From NCBI RefSeq assembly GCF_900019265.1, contig NZ_CYGX02000009.1:124001-188000 (forward strand): 64,000 nucleotides of DNA. The letters run 5' to 3'. The notes under the pieces were generated by a model, which had not been told where the DNA came from, ran no database searches, and saw nothing but the letters and a program-made list of their open reading frames with translations. Positions 20,533-28,079 of this stretch are shown here, in pieces. The position numbers and the translations under genes were made by a program. The stretch's first letter is position 1, and every line of letters begins with the position of its first letter. This stretch comes from Paraburkholderia ribeironis (lineage in GTDB: Bacteria; Pseudomonadota; Gammaproteobacteria; Burkholderiales; Burkholderiaceae).

Positions 20533-22284
20533 ATGACACCTACTACTTCTGCCAGTCCCGCACTGCCGCCCGACGAAAGGGTCTCCGCATGGAGCCTGAT
20601 CAAGCCCTACTGGATCTCCGGAGAACGCAAGACGGCGTGGGGCCTGCTCATCGCGATCATCGCGATGAACCTGCTCGTCGTGTGGATCAACGTGCGCCTG
20701 AACCGCTGGAGCGCCGACTTCTACAACGCGCTGCAGACCAAGAACGTGCGCGATTTCCCGCACCTGCTGATGATTTTCTCGGGGCTCGCGTTCGGCTTCA
20801 TCATTCTTGCGGTGTACGGGCGCTATCTGCGCCAGATGCTCGGCTTTCGCTGGCGCCAGTGGCTAACCACGCGCTATCTGGACGAATGGCTGAAAGACAG
20901 CGCCTTCTACCGGATCGAACGCGACCGGCTCGCCGACAACCCCGACCAGCGGATCAGTGACGACCTGCAATCGTTCGCCACCACGACGCTGTCGCTGACG
21001 CTCGACCTGCTATCGACGGTCGTCACGCTGGTGTCGTTCATCACGATCCTGTGGTCGCTGGCCGGCGCGCTGACCATCTCGCTCGGCGGCATGCCGCTGC
21101 ACATTCCCGGCTACATGGTGTGGGCCGCGGCGCTCTATGCCGTGGTCGGTTCGCTGGTCATCCAGAAGGTCGGCCATCCGCTCGTGTCGATCAACTATCA
21201 GGCGCAGAAAGTCGAGGCGGATTTCCGTTTCGGCCTGATCCGTCTGCGTGAGAACGCCGAGCAGATCGCCTTCTACAACGGCATGGAAACCGAGAAGACG
21301 AACGCGCACACGCTGTTCGGTCGTATCCGCGGCAACTGGTGGCAGGTGATGAAGTACACCAAGCGGCTCACCTTCGTGCTGAGCTTCTACGGCCAGATCG
21401 CGATCATCTTTCCGCTGGTGGTCGCCGCACCCCGCTACTTCGCAGGCGCTTTTACCTTCGGTGTGCTGATGCAGATTTCGAGCGCGTTCGGCACCGTCAG
21501 CGATTCGTTCTCGTGGTTCATCAATAGTTACGCGAGCCTGGTCGAATGGCGCGCCACCGTGAACCGGTTGCGCGAATTCAAGCGCGTCGTGCACGCGCCG
21601 CACCTGAAGGAATCGGTCTCGCCGGCCACCGAGCATGGCGGCATCAACCTGCACTTCATCGATGCGAACCAGCTTTCCACCGACAACCTCACGCTCGCCT
21701 TGCCGAACGGCAACCCGCTGTCGCGCATCCGCGATGTCGCCATTCACCCCGGCTCGCGCTGGCTGGTGCGTGGCCCGTCCGGTTCGGGCAAGAGCACGCT
21801 GATGCGCGCGCTCGCCGGCTTGTGGCCGTTCGGCGACGGCTCGATCGACGCGCCCGTCAACGCGCGCATGATGTTCATCCCGCAGATCAGCTACATGCCG
21901 ATCGGCACGCTCAAGGCGGCGCTCGCCTATCCGTCTGCGGCCGACACCTACACCGACGACGAATGCCGCGACGCGCTCGTGACCTGCCATCTGTCGGAGT
22001 ATGCAGACCGCCTGCAGGAATCGGCGCACTGGACTCGTACGCTGTCGCCGGGCGAACAGCAGCGCTTCGCCGCCGCCCGCGTGCTGCTGCACAAGCCTGA
22101 CTACCTGTTCCTCGATGAAGCGACCAGCGCGCTCGACGCGGAAAACGAAGCACGTCTATATCGCCTGTTCACGGAGCGGCTGCCGAAGGCGGCGATCGTC
22201 AGCGTCGCGCATCGCGAATCGCTGGCGGCGTTCCACGACGAAACGCTCGACGTCGAGCGCACGCCCGAAGCCGTCGCAGCGTAA
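20533..22284 (+). CDS. ABC transporter, fused permease/ATPase (YddA/SbmA-like)
   Basis: A 583-residue fusion. The first 340 residues are an ABC_membrane_2/SbmA-BacA-like domain with about six helices and the family stretch EADFRFGLIRLRENAEQIAFYNG. The last 200 are an ATPase with Walker A GPSGSGKSTLM, signature LSPGEQQRFAAARV and Walker B YLFLDEATSALD. Relatives (E. coli YddA, mycobacterial Rv1819c, the peroxisomal ABCD group) move fatty acyl compounds, cobalamin or peptides; the substrate here is unknown. Start ATG 20533 gives MTPTTSASPALPPDE; the frame opens earlier but upstream sequence is the repeat-rich gap. Confidence 0.9.
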   Translation: MTPTTSASPALPPDERVSAWSLIKPYWISGERKTAWGLLIAIIAMNLLVVWINVRLNRWSADFYNALQTKNVRDFPHLLMIFSGLAFGFIILAVYGRYLRQMLGFRWRQWLTTRYLDEWLKDSAFYRIERDRLADNPDQRISDDLQSFATTTLSLTLDLLSTVVTLVSFITILWSLAGALTISLGGMPLHIPGYMVWAAALYAVVGSLVIQKVGHPLVSINYQAQKVEADFRFGLIRLRENAEQIAFYNGMETEKTNAHTLFGRIRGNWWQVMKYTKRLTFVLSFYGQIAIIFPLVVAAPRYFAGAFTFGVLMQISSAFGTVSDSFSWFINSYASLVEWRATVNRLREFKRVVHAPHLKESVSPATEHGGINLHFIDANQLSTDNLTLALPNGNPLSRIRDVAIHPGSRWLVRGPSGSGKSTLMRALAGLWPFGDGSIDAPVNARMMFIPQISYMPIGTLKAALAYPSAADTYTDDECRDALVTCHLSEYADRLQESAHWTRTLSPGEQQRFAAARVLLHKPDYLFLDEATSALDAENEARLYRLFTERLPKAAIVSVAHRESLAAFHDETLDVERTPEAVAA

Positions 22285-22308
22285 GCGACGTGGCGCGTCA
22301 AACGCGCG

Positions 22309-22690
22309 ACGCCTGCATTGGAAACGTCGCGGCGCGGCCGCGTGATCGCGCTGAGTTCTTTCGACGCGCACCGCTTTCGCGCAGACGCGCCGTTTGCCGT
22401 GACGGCGGCGGCGACAGCGGCGCTCGAATCGCTGGCTAATGCCGCGGCCGCGGAACTCGTGCCGCACTGCGTGACTGTCGACTGCGTGGGGCCCGTTTTG
22501 CATCCCTAAAGATCGCGGCCCTGATGCCGACCATGCATCGATGTGGACTCACGCCGCCGAAGCGACACTGCTAGGTCGTGCCGCCGAGCCCGCGGCTGTC
22601 GCCGTGCTGATCGCATTCCTGCCCTCCGACGAAGCGCGCCGCGTTACCGGCCAGGTGATCCACGTCGACGTCGGTCTGACGCTCGGCTGA
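22309..22690 (+). pseudogene. Remnant of a short-chain dehydrogenase/reductase gene
   Basis: Two adjacent plus-strand frames spell the C-terminal half of an SDR enzyme. The first (to the TAA at 22507) has RVIALSSFDAHRF and ESLANAAAAELVPHCVTVDC; the second, shifted by one base, has LGRAAEPAAVAVLIAFLPSD, ARRVTGQVIHVDVG and stops at 22690. The N-terminal NAD-binding half (TGxxxGxG) is missing, and the usual YxxxK active site is not intact. Gene loss by truncation plus frameshift near 22500 is the simplest reading. Confidence 0.85.
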
Positions 22691-22952
22691 GCGGCGATTC
22701 GGCACTAGAGAAACTTCGGCACTTCGGCCACCCCCCACTGCCCTCACCCCACGGCAAGACGCACCACCACCCTGCGCCCGAAGGGCATCACCCGATGCAA
22801 CATCCAGAAACACCCGAGAAGAGTTCGAAAGCATTTGCGAAGCGGGCAAGCTGTTCCGCCCTTTGAAAATGCCTGCGGGCAGCGACGATAGTCGTGCGGG
22901 CCGTACGTCGTGCTGCCCCCCACGTCATTCACTGCTACCGGACTCTCCGCCC

Positions 22953-23414
22953 ATGTCATTCGATCGCCGCTCCCATCCTTTGACCCAGCGCGTCGCGCTC
23001 GCACTCGGCGCAGCCCTGCTGCTCGCGAGCGCGGCGCACGCAGCGCAAGCCACCGCACCGAACGAGCCCGCGGACGCGTGTCCCGCGCTCAGGCACATCG
23101 TCGAAGCAACCGATTTCAAGCAGCTGCACGATCAACCCACCGCGCAACTGCCGGGCATGTCGGGCGCGCAAGACTGTCGCGCCAACCAGCACGCGTACGA
23201 TTGCCACTGGCGGGCGCACTGGCAAGCAGACGGCGTGATCAACGATCCGCTCGAAGAATTCGGCGCGGACATTGCTGCGTGCTTCCCGAACGTCGTGCAC
23301 GACGTCAACACGCCGACCCGTCAGCATTTCGTCGTGACCACTGCCGACCGGCGCGTCAGCATCACGGCGAGCGTGCAAGGGCAAAACGAATTGCGCCTGC
23401 GCGTGACGCGCTGA
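22953..23414 (+). CDS. Secreted protein of unknown function with four cysteines
   Basis: A 153-residue protein with an N-terminal signal peptide (hydrophobic stretch about 15-33, cleavage after AHA). The mature part holds four cysteines (DACPALRH, DCRANQH, YDCHW, AACFPN), suggesting two disulfides in the periplasm. I recognise no family. ATG 22953 is chosen because it directly starts the signal peptide; there is no strong ribosome site. A lipoprotein gene follows 67 bp later in the same direction. Confidence 0.7.
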   Translation: MSFDRRSHPLTQRVALALGAALLLASAAHAAQATAPNEPADACPALRHIVEATDFKQLHDQPTAQLPGMSGAQDCRANQHAYDCHWRAHWQADGVINDPLEEFGADIAACFPNVVHDVNTPTRQHFVVTTADRRVSITASVQGQNELRLRVTR

Positions 23415-23481
23415 GCGTGGGTCCGGTCGCCTTGTCCGCAGTGATCCGCTGCCTTCCCTGACCGCCACCCGGCACCGCCTC

Positions 23482-24123
23482 ATGAGCCTCACGCGGAGCA
23501 TGCGCGCCGACGCTTTGATGCGCGCCCCACGCGCCGCACGGGCAAGATTGCGGCGCCCTTGCGCGTGGCTGGCCGTCGCCGCTACGCTCGCGCTCGGGCT
23601 GAACGGCTGCGCATGGACACTGATCCAGGCGGCCGACGCCACCGGCTCGGTGATTCAGGCGGGCTATGCGATCGCGGCGAACTACTCGTCGCCGACCTTC
23701 GTCAACGGCCAGCCAGCCGACCTGCACCACGTCTGCATCGAAGTGAACCAGACGGTGTCGGTCGGCGATTTCGTGCCGGCCCTGCAAATCGCGCTCAACC
23801 GGCGCGGTATTCGTTCGGATGTCTACAATCCGGGCACCTCGCCCGCCGGATGCGAGGCGCGTCTCGTCTACAACGCGGCGATCGATTACGGGCGCCGCTC
23901 GTTCAGCGAGGAATCGATCCAGTACCTGTCGATCATCGATCTGACGCTGATCCAGAACGGCCGCATTCTCGTCACGGCCCGCTATCAAACCGGCGGACTC
24001 AACACCGACCGCTTCTCGTCGGCGTCGACCAAGCTCAGCGGTTTGATCGACCGGATGGTGGTCGATCAGACCGACTTCGCACGGCAACCGATGCAGACCA
24101 TTCAAACGTCGCAGGCGAACTGA
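23482..24123 (+). CDS. Putative lipoprotein of unknown function
   Basis: A 213-residue product with a basic N-region, a hydrophobic stretch and lipobox LNGCAW (Cys43 from the first ATG). A start at the in-frame Met13 would give a more normal signal peptide length. The mature domain has VNGQPADLHHVCIEVNQ, ALQIALNRRGIRSDVYN and a final RMVVDQTDFA helix; no known family was recognised. It lies between the secreted 4-Cys protein and a response regulator, all plus strand. Confidence 0.7.
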   Translation: MSLTRSMRADALMRAPRAARARLRRPCAWLAVAATLALGLNGCAWTLIQAADATGSVIQAGYAIAANYSSPTFVNGQPADLHHVCIEVNQTVSVGDFVPALQIALNRRGIRSDVYNPGTSPAGCEARLVYNAAIDYGRRSFSEESIQYLSIIDLTLIQNGRILVTARYQTGGLNTDRFSSASTKLSGLIDRMVVDQTDFARQPMQTIQTSQAN

Positions 24124-24184
24124 GTACGCGCGCTGCTTGCTTAGTCTTACCCGGGAAAGGATTCGAAAGTGTGGCGCGCTTTGC

Positions 24185-24198
24185 TCCGCACGTGCGGA
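24185..24198. promoter_or_regulatory. 14-bp palindrome upstream of the first response regulator
   Basis: TCCGCACGTGCGGA is a perfect palindrome ending 17 bp before the ATG of the regulator gene. It could be an operator, perhaps for autoregulation; there is no direct proof. Confidence 0.4.
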
Positions 24199-24215
24199 TC
24201 ACTAAGATGATCTGA

Positions 24216-24956
24216 ATGAACCAAACCATTCTGGTCGTCGACGACGACCCCGTCGTACGTCAGCTCGTCAGCGAATATCTGCAGGGGCGCGGCTTCAAGG
24301 TCGCCACGCTCGAACACGGCATGGCGCTGCAGCGCAAGTTGCAGGAAGAACGTCCTGCGCTGGTCGTGCTCGACATCATGATGCCCGAGCTCGACGGCAT
24401 CAGTGCGCTACGCGCGTTGCGCGTCGCCGGCGACGACATTCCCGTGATCCTGCTGACCGCGCGTGCCGATCCGATCGATCGCGTGATCGGCCTCGAACTC
24501 GGCGCCGACGACTACCTCGGCAAGCCATTCGAACCGAGCGAACTGGTCGCGCGGGTTCGCACTGTGCTGCGCCGTCGCGGCGCGATTGCGCCGAGTGCGC
24601 CGGAGCAACGTGCGCCGTACCACTTCGGTCGTTTCGAAGTGAATTTCCCGGCACGCGAGTTACGTCGCGATGGCGAGCGCATCACGCTGCGTTCGAGCGA
24701 ATTCGCCATGCTCAAGGTGTTCGTCACCCACGCGATGACCGTGCTCACACGCACGCAGTTGCTGGAGAAACTGCACGGCAATAGCGAGGCGCATCGCAAT
24801 CGCAGCCTCGACGTATCGATCTGGCGCTTGCGCCGGTTGATCGAAGTCGATCCGTCCGAGCCGCGTTATGTGCAAACTGTGTGGGGCCGCGGCTATGTGT
24901 TCGTGCCGGACGGCGAGATCGGCGCCGCTGAACGGAGTGTGCCGCCGCTCGCGTAA
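24216..24956 (+). CDS. OmpR-family response regulator, no adjacent kinase
   Basis: A 246-residue two-domain regulator. The receiver has the acidic pocket DDD (9-11), phosphate site Asp53 in VVLDIMMPELDG and the conserved Lys in GADDYLGKPFEP. The C-terminal winged-helix domain ends RSLDVSIWRLRRLIE and VQTVWGRGYVFVPDG. It is strikingly like the regulator at 27339-28079 along its whole length, so the two are paralogues. No histidine kinase is next to it; the kinase at 28076 may serve both. A 12-bp repeat array follows its stop. Confidence 0.92.
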   Translation: MNQTILVVDDDPVVRQLVSEYLQGRGFKVATLEHGMALQRKLQEERPALVVLDIMMPELDGISALRALRVAGDDIPVILLTARADPIDRVIGLELGADDYLGKPFEPSELVARVRTVLRRRGAIAPSAPEQRAPYHFGRFEVNFPARELRRDGERITLRSSEFAMLKVFVTHAMTVLTRTQLLEKLHGNSEAHRNRSLDVSIWRLRRLIEVDPSEPRYVQTVWGRGYVFVPDGEIGAAERSVPPLA

Positions 24957-24981
24957 CACAGCGGACGACGCACAATCGCAC

Positions 24982-25065
24982 GGCGCAACCGGCGGCGCAA
25001 CTGGCGGCGCAACTGGCAGCGCAACTGGCAGCGCAACTGGCAGCGCAACTGGCAGCGCAACCGGC
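24982..25065. repeat. Seven 12-bp tandem repeats
   Basis: Seven contiguous units of GGCGCAACTGGC or AGCGCAACTGGC, the first and last ending in CCGGC, lie between the regulator stop (24956) and the convergent flgH-like stop (25096). The array is outside both genes. It is a minisatellite whose copy number could vary between strains. Confidence 0.9.
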
Positions 25066-25095
25066 GACAAGCATCGCCCAACTTGCACGCCGGCT

Positions 25096-25740
25096 TCAGA
25101 AGGTCAGCACGCTCAGGAACATTCGCTGCAGCCAGCCCATCGTGGTGGCGTCGGACACCATGCCCACACCGGCCTGTTCGATACGCGCGTTCGCGACCTT
25201 GCTGGACGCCACATAATTGCCTGCTTCGATATCCTTAGGATTGACGATGCCCGACAGGCGCAAGCGGTCGCGGTTGCCGCTCATCGCGATCACCTTCTCG
25301 CCCGACACTACGAGGTTGCCGGTCGACATGGTGCCGATCACGGTGACGGCGAGCGTGCCCGTCATGCCGCTGACGTCGGTAAGATTGCCCTGGCCTTTGT
25401 AGTCGGTACTCGCCGAGCCGATATTGAACAGTCGCGCGAGCCGCGCGGCGGCGTTGGTCGACTTGTCGGCGGCGTCGGCGGTGATGCTGCTCGCGCGGCT
25501 CGCCGACGCGGTCGAGCTATTGTTGCCGCTATACGATTCCGCGAGGCGGATGGTCAAAACGTCGCCGATATGTTGGGCACGCGGCGTTTCATAAAGCAGC
25601 AACAGCGTGCCCGCCTGATAGATGGCGCCCTGCGTATTGACGTTCAGCGGCGCCGACGCGAGCGGCGGCTGCTGATGACTCGCGCAAGCCGCGAGACACG
25701 CCGCGGTACCGAGCGCAGTGGTGAAACGTAGCGCGCTCAT
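25096..25740 (-). CDS. FlgH-like L-ring lipoprotein, outside a flagellar cluster
   Basis: A 214-residue lipoprotein (lipobox LAAC, Cys19) with a clear FlgH domain: IGDVLTIRLAESYSG, TGTLAVTVIGTMSTGNLVV, SGEKVIAMSGNRDRLRLSG and a final NPKDIEAGNYVASSKVA. FlgH forms the flagellar L-ring in the outer membrane together with FlgI. No other flagellar gene is in the window and flagellar flg operons keep flgH beside flgG and flgI, so this is a stand-alone paralogue. ATG 25740 is chosen for its GAGGGA ribosome site and sensible signal peptide; an ATG at 25785 overlaps the upstream stop. Confidence 0.88.
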   Translation of the reverse strand: MSALRFTTALGTAACLAACASHQQPPLASAPLNVNTQGAIYQAGTLLLLYETPRAQHIGDVLTIRLAESYSGNNSSTASASRASSITADAADKSTNAAARLARLFNIGSASTDYKGQGNLTDVSGMTGTLAVTVIGTMSTGNLVVSGEKVIAMSGNRDRLRLSGIVNPKDIEAGNYVASSKVANARIEQAGVGMVSDATTMGWLQRMFLSVLTF

Positions 25741-25781
25741 CGGTAGTCCCTCGCGGGATGATTTGATGTCAGGAGTACTCA

Positions 25782-26495
25782 TCATCCCGCCTCGGCTTCA
25801 CTCGCCTGCCATTGCCGCACGACCGACTTCACCCAGGCGTCCGAGCCCTTCAGCAGGTACGTGAGCGTGCCATTGCGGGTGCCGGGCAGAAAGCACAACG
25901 TGATCGAGCTCACCGCGTTTTCCCACACATACATCGGCATCGCACCCGACGACGAGACGTTTTTCGTCGCGAGACGCGGCGCGCCGTAGCGCTCTTCGAG
26001 CGCGTCGCGCAAGTCCTCGGCGGTGACCTCGTCGATCACGAAAGACATCTCGTACAGACACAACGCGCTTTGCGCGTCGGTCCGCGCGAAGCGCAGCACG
26101 TGCTCCAGCGCGGGCGTGCCGTCGACGACCGCTTGCGAAACCGCCCAGCGGTCATCCTCGCGGTGCGCCCAGCGGCATGCCACGGTCAGGCTCTGGTGCG
26201 ATTTCAGCCGCATGCCGAGCGCGCCCGCCTGCACGTCGGTTTCGCAGACGGGTACGCTGCCGATTGGCGTCGCCCGCACGGCCGAGCCCGAGCGGAATTC
26301 GTCGAGCGTGATGCCGAGTGCCACGCCGCGAAACGCGAATGGCGCGTCCGGCGAGCGCCGCCGCGCATCGGCCGATGTGTTGTTCGACGCGGCGCTGGCC
26401 GGCTTCGCTTCGCGTGCGACGGGCTGCGCCCCGGCAGCCAGCGAAAAGATGCTGCCCAGCAGCGCCAATGCACAGACAATCCGTTTGAGAGTCAT
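25782..26495 (-). CDS. Secreted protein of unknown function encoded before the FlgH-like gene
   Basis: A 237-residue protein with signal peptide MTLKRIVCALALLGSIFSLA (cleavage near AGA). The mature domain includes FRGVALGITLDEFRSG, which resembles the start of small periplasmic proteins with a G-x-x-LG-x-T-x-x-E pattern, four cysteines, and DLRDALEERYGAP. No family can be named with confidence. Its stop lies just before the flgH-like signal peptide, so both genes are probably one operon and the product may act with that ring protein. Confidence 0.75.
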   Translation of the reverse strand: MTLKRIVCALALLGSIFSLAAGAQPVAREAKPASAASNNTSADARRRSPDAPFAFRGVALGITLDEFRSGSAVRATPIGSVPVCETDVQAGALGMRLKSHQSLTVACRWAHREDDRWAVSQAVVDGTPALEHVLRFARTDAQSALCLYEMSFVIDEVTAEDLRDALEERYGAPRLATKNVSSSGAMPMYVWENAVSSITLCFLPGTRNGTLTYLLKGSDAWVKSVVRQWQASEAEAG

Positions 26496-26601
26496 GGTTC
26501 AGTCGATGGCAGAGGCGCACATATCGAACGGCGTGGCCGCGGCATGGCCGACGACCGGGATGATTTTCAGCGTGGCCGAAGTCAGCCGGCACGGCAGCGC
26601 G

Positions 26602-26658
26602 GCGACGGCACAGCCGCCGAGCGACGGCACAGCCGCCGAGCGACGGCACAGCCGCCGA
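26602..26658. repeat. Three 19-bp perfect tandem repeats
   Basis: GCGACGGCACAGCCGCCGA occurs three times in a row, followed by a partial degenerate unit. It lies in the gap upstream of the secreted-protein gene, where its promoter would be. Confidence 0.9.
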
Positions 26659-26749
26659 GCGGCAGCAGCGCCGCGCCCAGCGTCAAACGCGCAACGATAC
26701 GCAGGAAACAATCAGGAATGCTCGGAATCGACACACGCGCCTCGTTGGC

Positions 26750-26929
26750 TCAAGCCGTCGTGTTGACGTTATGCCCGACGAGCCCGGCAGGCGGCGACGG
26801 CTGTGTGTGCGTCGTGGCCTGCTGTAACCGTGCAAGCGCGTCCGAGCTGTTTGCGGCAGCGGGTTTTTCCGTCGCCGGCGCGGATGCCAGCGGAAAGCGG
26901 GTCGAACTGAGGTTGCTGTGGATGGTCAT
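26750..26929 (-). CDS. Possible small protein of 59 residues
   Basis: Begins MTIHSNLSSTRFPLASA and ends GLVGHNVNTTA. An AGG lies 8 nt before the ATG. The composition (Ser, Thr, Ala, Asn, few Arg) is unlike shadow frames here, which are usually Arg-rich, so it may be real. No family recognised. Confidence 0.4.
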   Translation of the reverse strand: MTIHSNLSSTRFPLASAPATEKPAAANSSDALARLQQATTHTQPSPPAGLVGHNVNTTA

Positions 26930-27338
26930 CGTGAGCCTCGCAGGGTGCCAGGTTTTCAAATTCACGCCGCGTGCCGTGAGCCAATTCATCGAGGCGGTCC
27001 CGGCAGCCGGCGCAACGTACTGCACGACGAATCATCCCGCCGCGCCTGGCCTCGCGATGCACGAAGAAAAGCGCGCTTTCCGGCGGTTCTTACGAGCCGT
27101 TCCGAGGCGTTGCGTCCGGTTGCGATTGCGTGAGAATTCTTTCACCGGCGCAATGTCGGCAAGGCTAAACTTACCCGGTGCGATGGCGCGCGTTGCCCGA
27201 GGCCGCCGTGCCGGGATATGCTGCCAAGCCTTGGTGGCGGGCCTGCCACGCAGGTCGGCCACGACGGCGCGGCGCATCGTAAGCATTGGTAAGAAAAGAG
27301 TCGGCCGCGCGTTGCACGCGCCAGTCTAGAATTTCGCC

Positions 27339-28079
27339 ATGAATCCACAGGTCCTTATCGTCGACGACGATCCGGTCGTACGCGATCTGCTTTGCAAGTT
27401 TCTGCAATCGAACGGCTTTGACGCGTCCGTGCTGCACGACGGCACCCACCTCCAGCGCCGGCTCGAACGTGAACGGCCGTCGGTCGTCGTGCTCGACATC
27501 ATGATGCCGAACACCGACGGCCTGCGCGCGCTCACCGCGCTGCGCGCCGCCGGCGACGACATTCCCGTGATCTTCGTGACCGCACGCGGCACGGTGGCCG
27601 ACCGCATCGTCGGGCTCTCGCTCGGCGCAGACGACTATCTGACCAAGCCGTTCGATCCGCGCGAATTGCTCGCGCGCATCCATACCGTGTTGCGCCGTCG
27701 CGGGCCGCCCACCACCAGCGCGCCGGAAGCGCGCAAGCGGTATCGCTTCGGTCCGTTCGAACTCGACTTCGCAACCCGTTCGCTATCGCGCGACGATACG
27801 AAGCTGCCGTTGCGCGACAGCGAATTCGCTCTCCTGAAAATCTTCGTCAACAATCCGTACAAGGTGCTGTCGCGCGTGCTGATTCACGACCTCGTGCATC
27901 GCGACAACCTCGCCTTCCGCGACCGCAGTCTCGACGTGCCGATCTGGCGACTGCGCCGCGTGATCGAAGAAGATCCGTCCAATCCGTGCTACGTGCAGAC
28001 GGTGCGCGGCAAAGGCTACGTGTTCGTGCCCGACGCCGACGGTGCGCCCTTCGACGACGAGGCCGCCCCAAGCGCATGA
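27339..28079 (+). CDS. OmpR-family response regulator
   Basis: A 246-residue receiver plus winged-helix regulator: DDD at 9-11, phosphate site Asp53 in VVLDIMMPNTDG, Lys in GADDYLTKPFDP, and the DNA-binding domain ending RSLDVPIWRLRRVIE and VQTVRGKGYVFVPDA. Its stop overlaps the start of the kinase gene (ATGA), so it is the cognate partner. It is a paralogue of the regulator at 24216-24956. Confidence 0.94.
   Translation: MNPQVLIVDDDPVVRDLLCKFLQSNGFDASVLHDGTHLQRRLERERPSVVVLDIMMPNTDGLRALTALRAAGDDIPVIFVTARGTVADRIVGLSLGADDYLTKPFDPRELLARIHTVLRRRGPPTTSAPEARKRYRFGPFELDFATRSLSRDDTKLPLRDSEFALLKIFVNNPYKVLSRVLIHDLVHRDNLAFRDRSLDVPIWRLRRVIEEDPSNPCYVQTVRGKGYVFVPDADGAPFDDEAAPSA

Larger units (their letters stand above)
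26496..27338. other. 843-bp divergent gap with repeats and one small candidate ORF
   Basis: Contains three 19-bp repeats (26602-26658) and a 59-codon minus-strand ORF (26750-26929). The remaining 410 bp up to the second response regulator (26930-27338) hold no recognised gene; the ATG at 27339 has no clear ribosome site in front. Confidence 0.6.

Noticed and set aside
24868..25731. A 287-codon plus frame through the 12-bp repeats giving a GATG-type repeat peptide
   Set aside because: It starts inside the regulator gene and runs antisense through the flgH-like gene. The repeat peptide is only the translation of the minisatellite.
25812..27329. A 505-codon plus frame opposite the secreted-protein gene and its upstream gap
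   Set aside because: Arg- and Ala-rich shadow with no ribosome site and no domain; the minus frame has a clear signal peptide.
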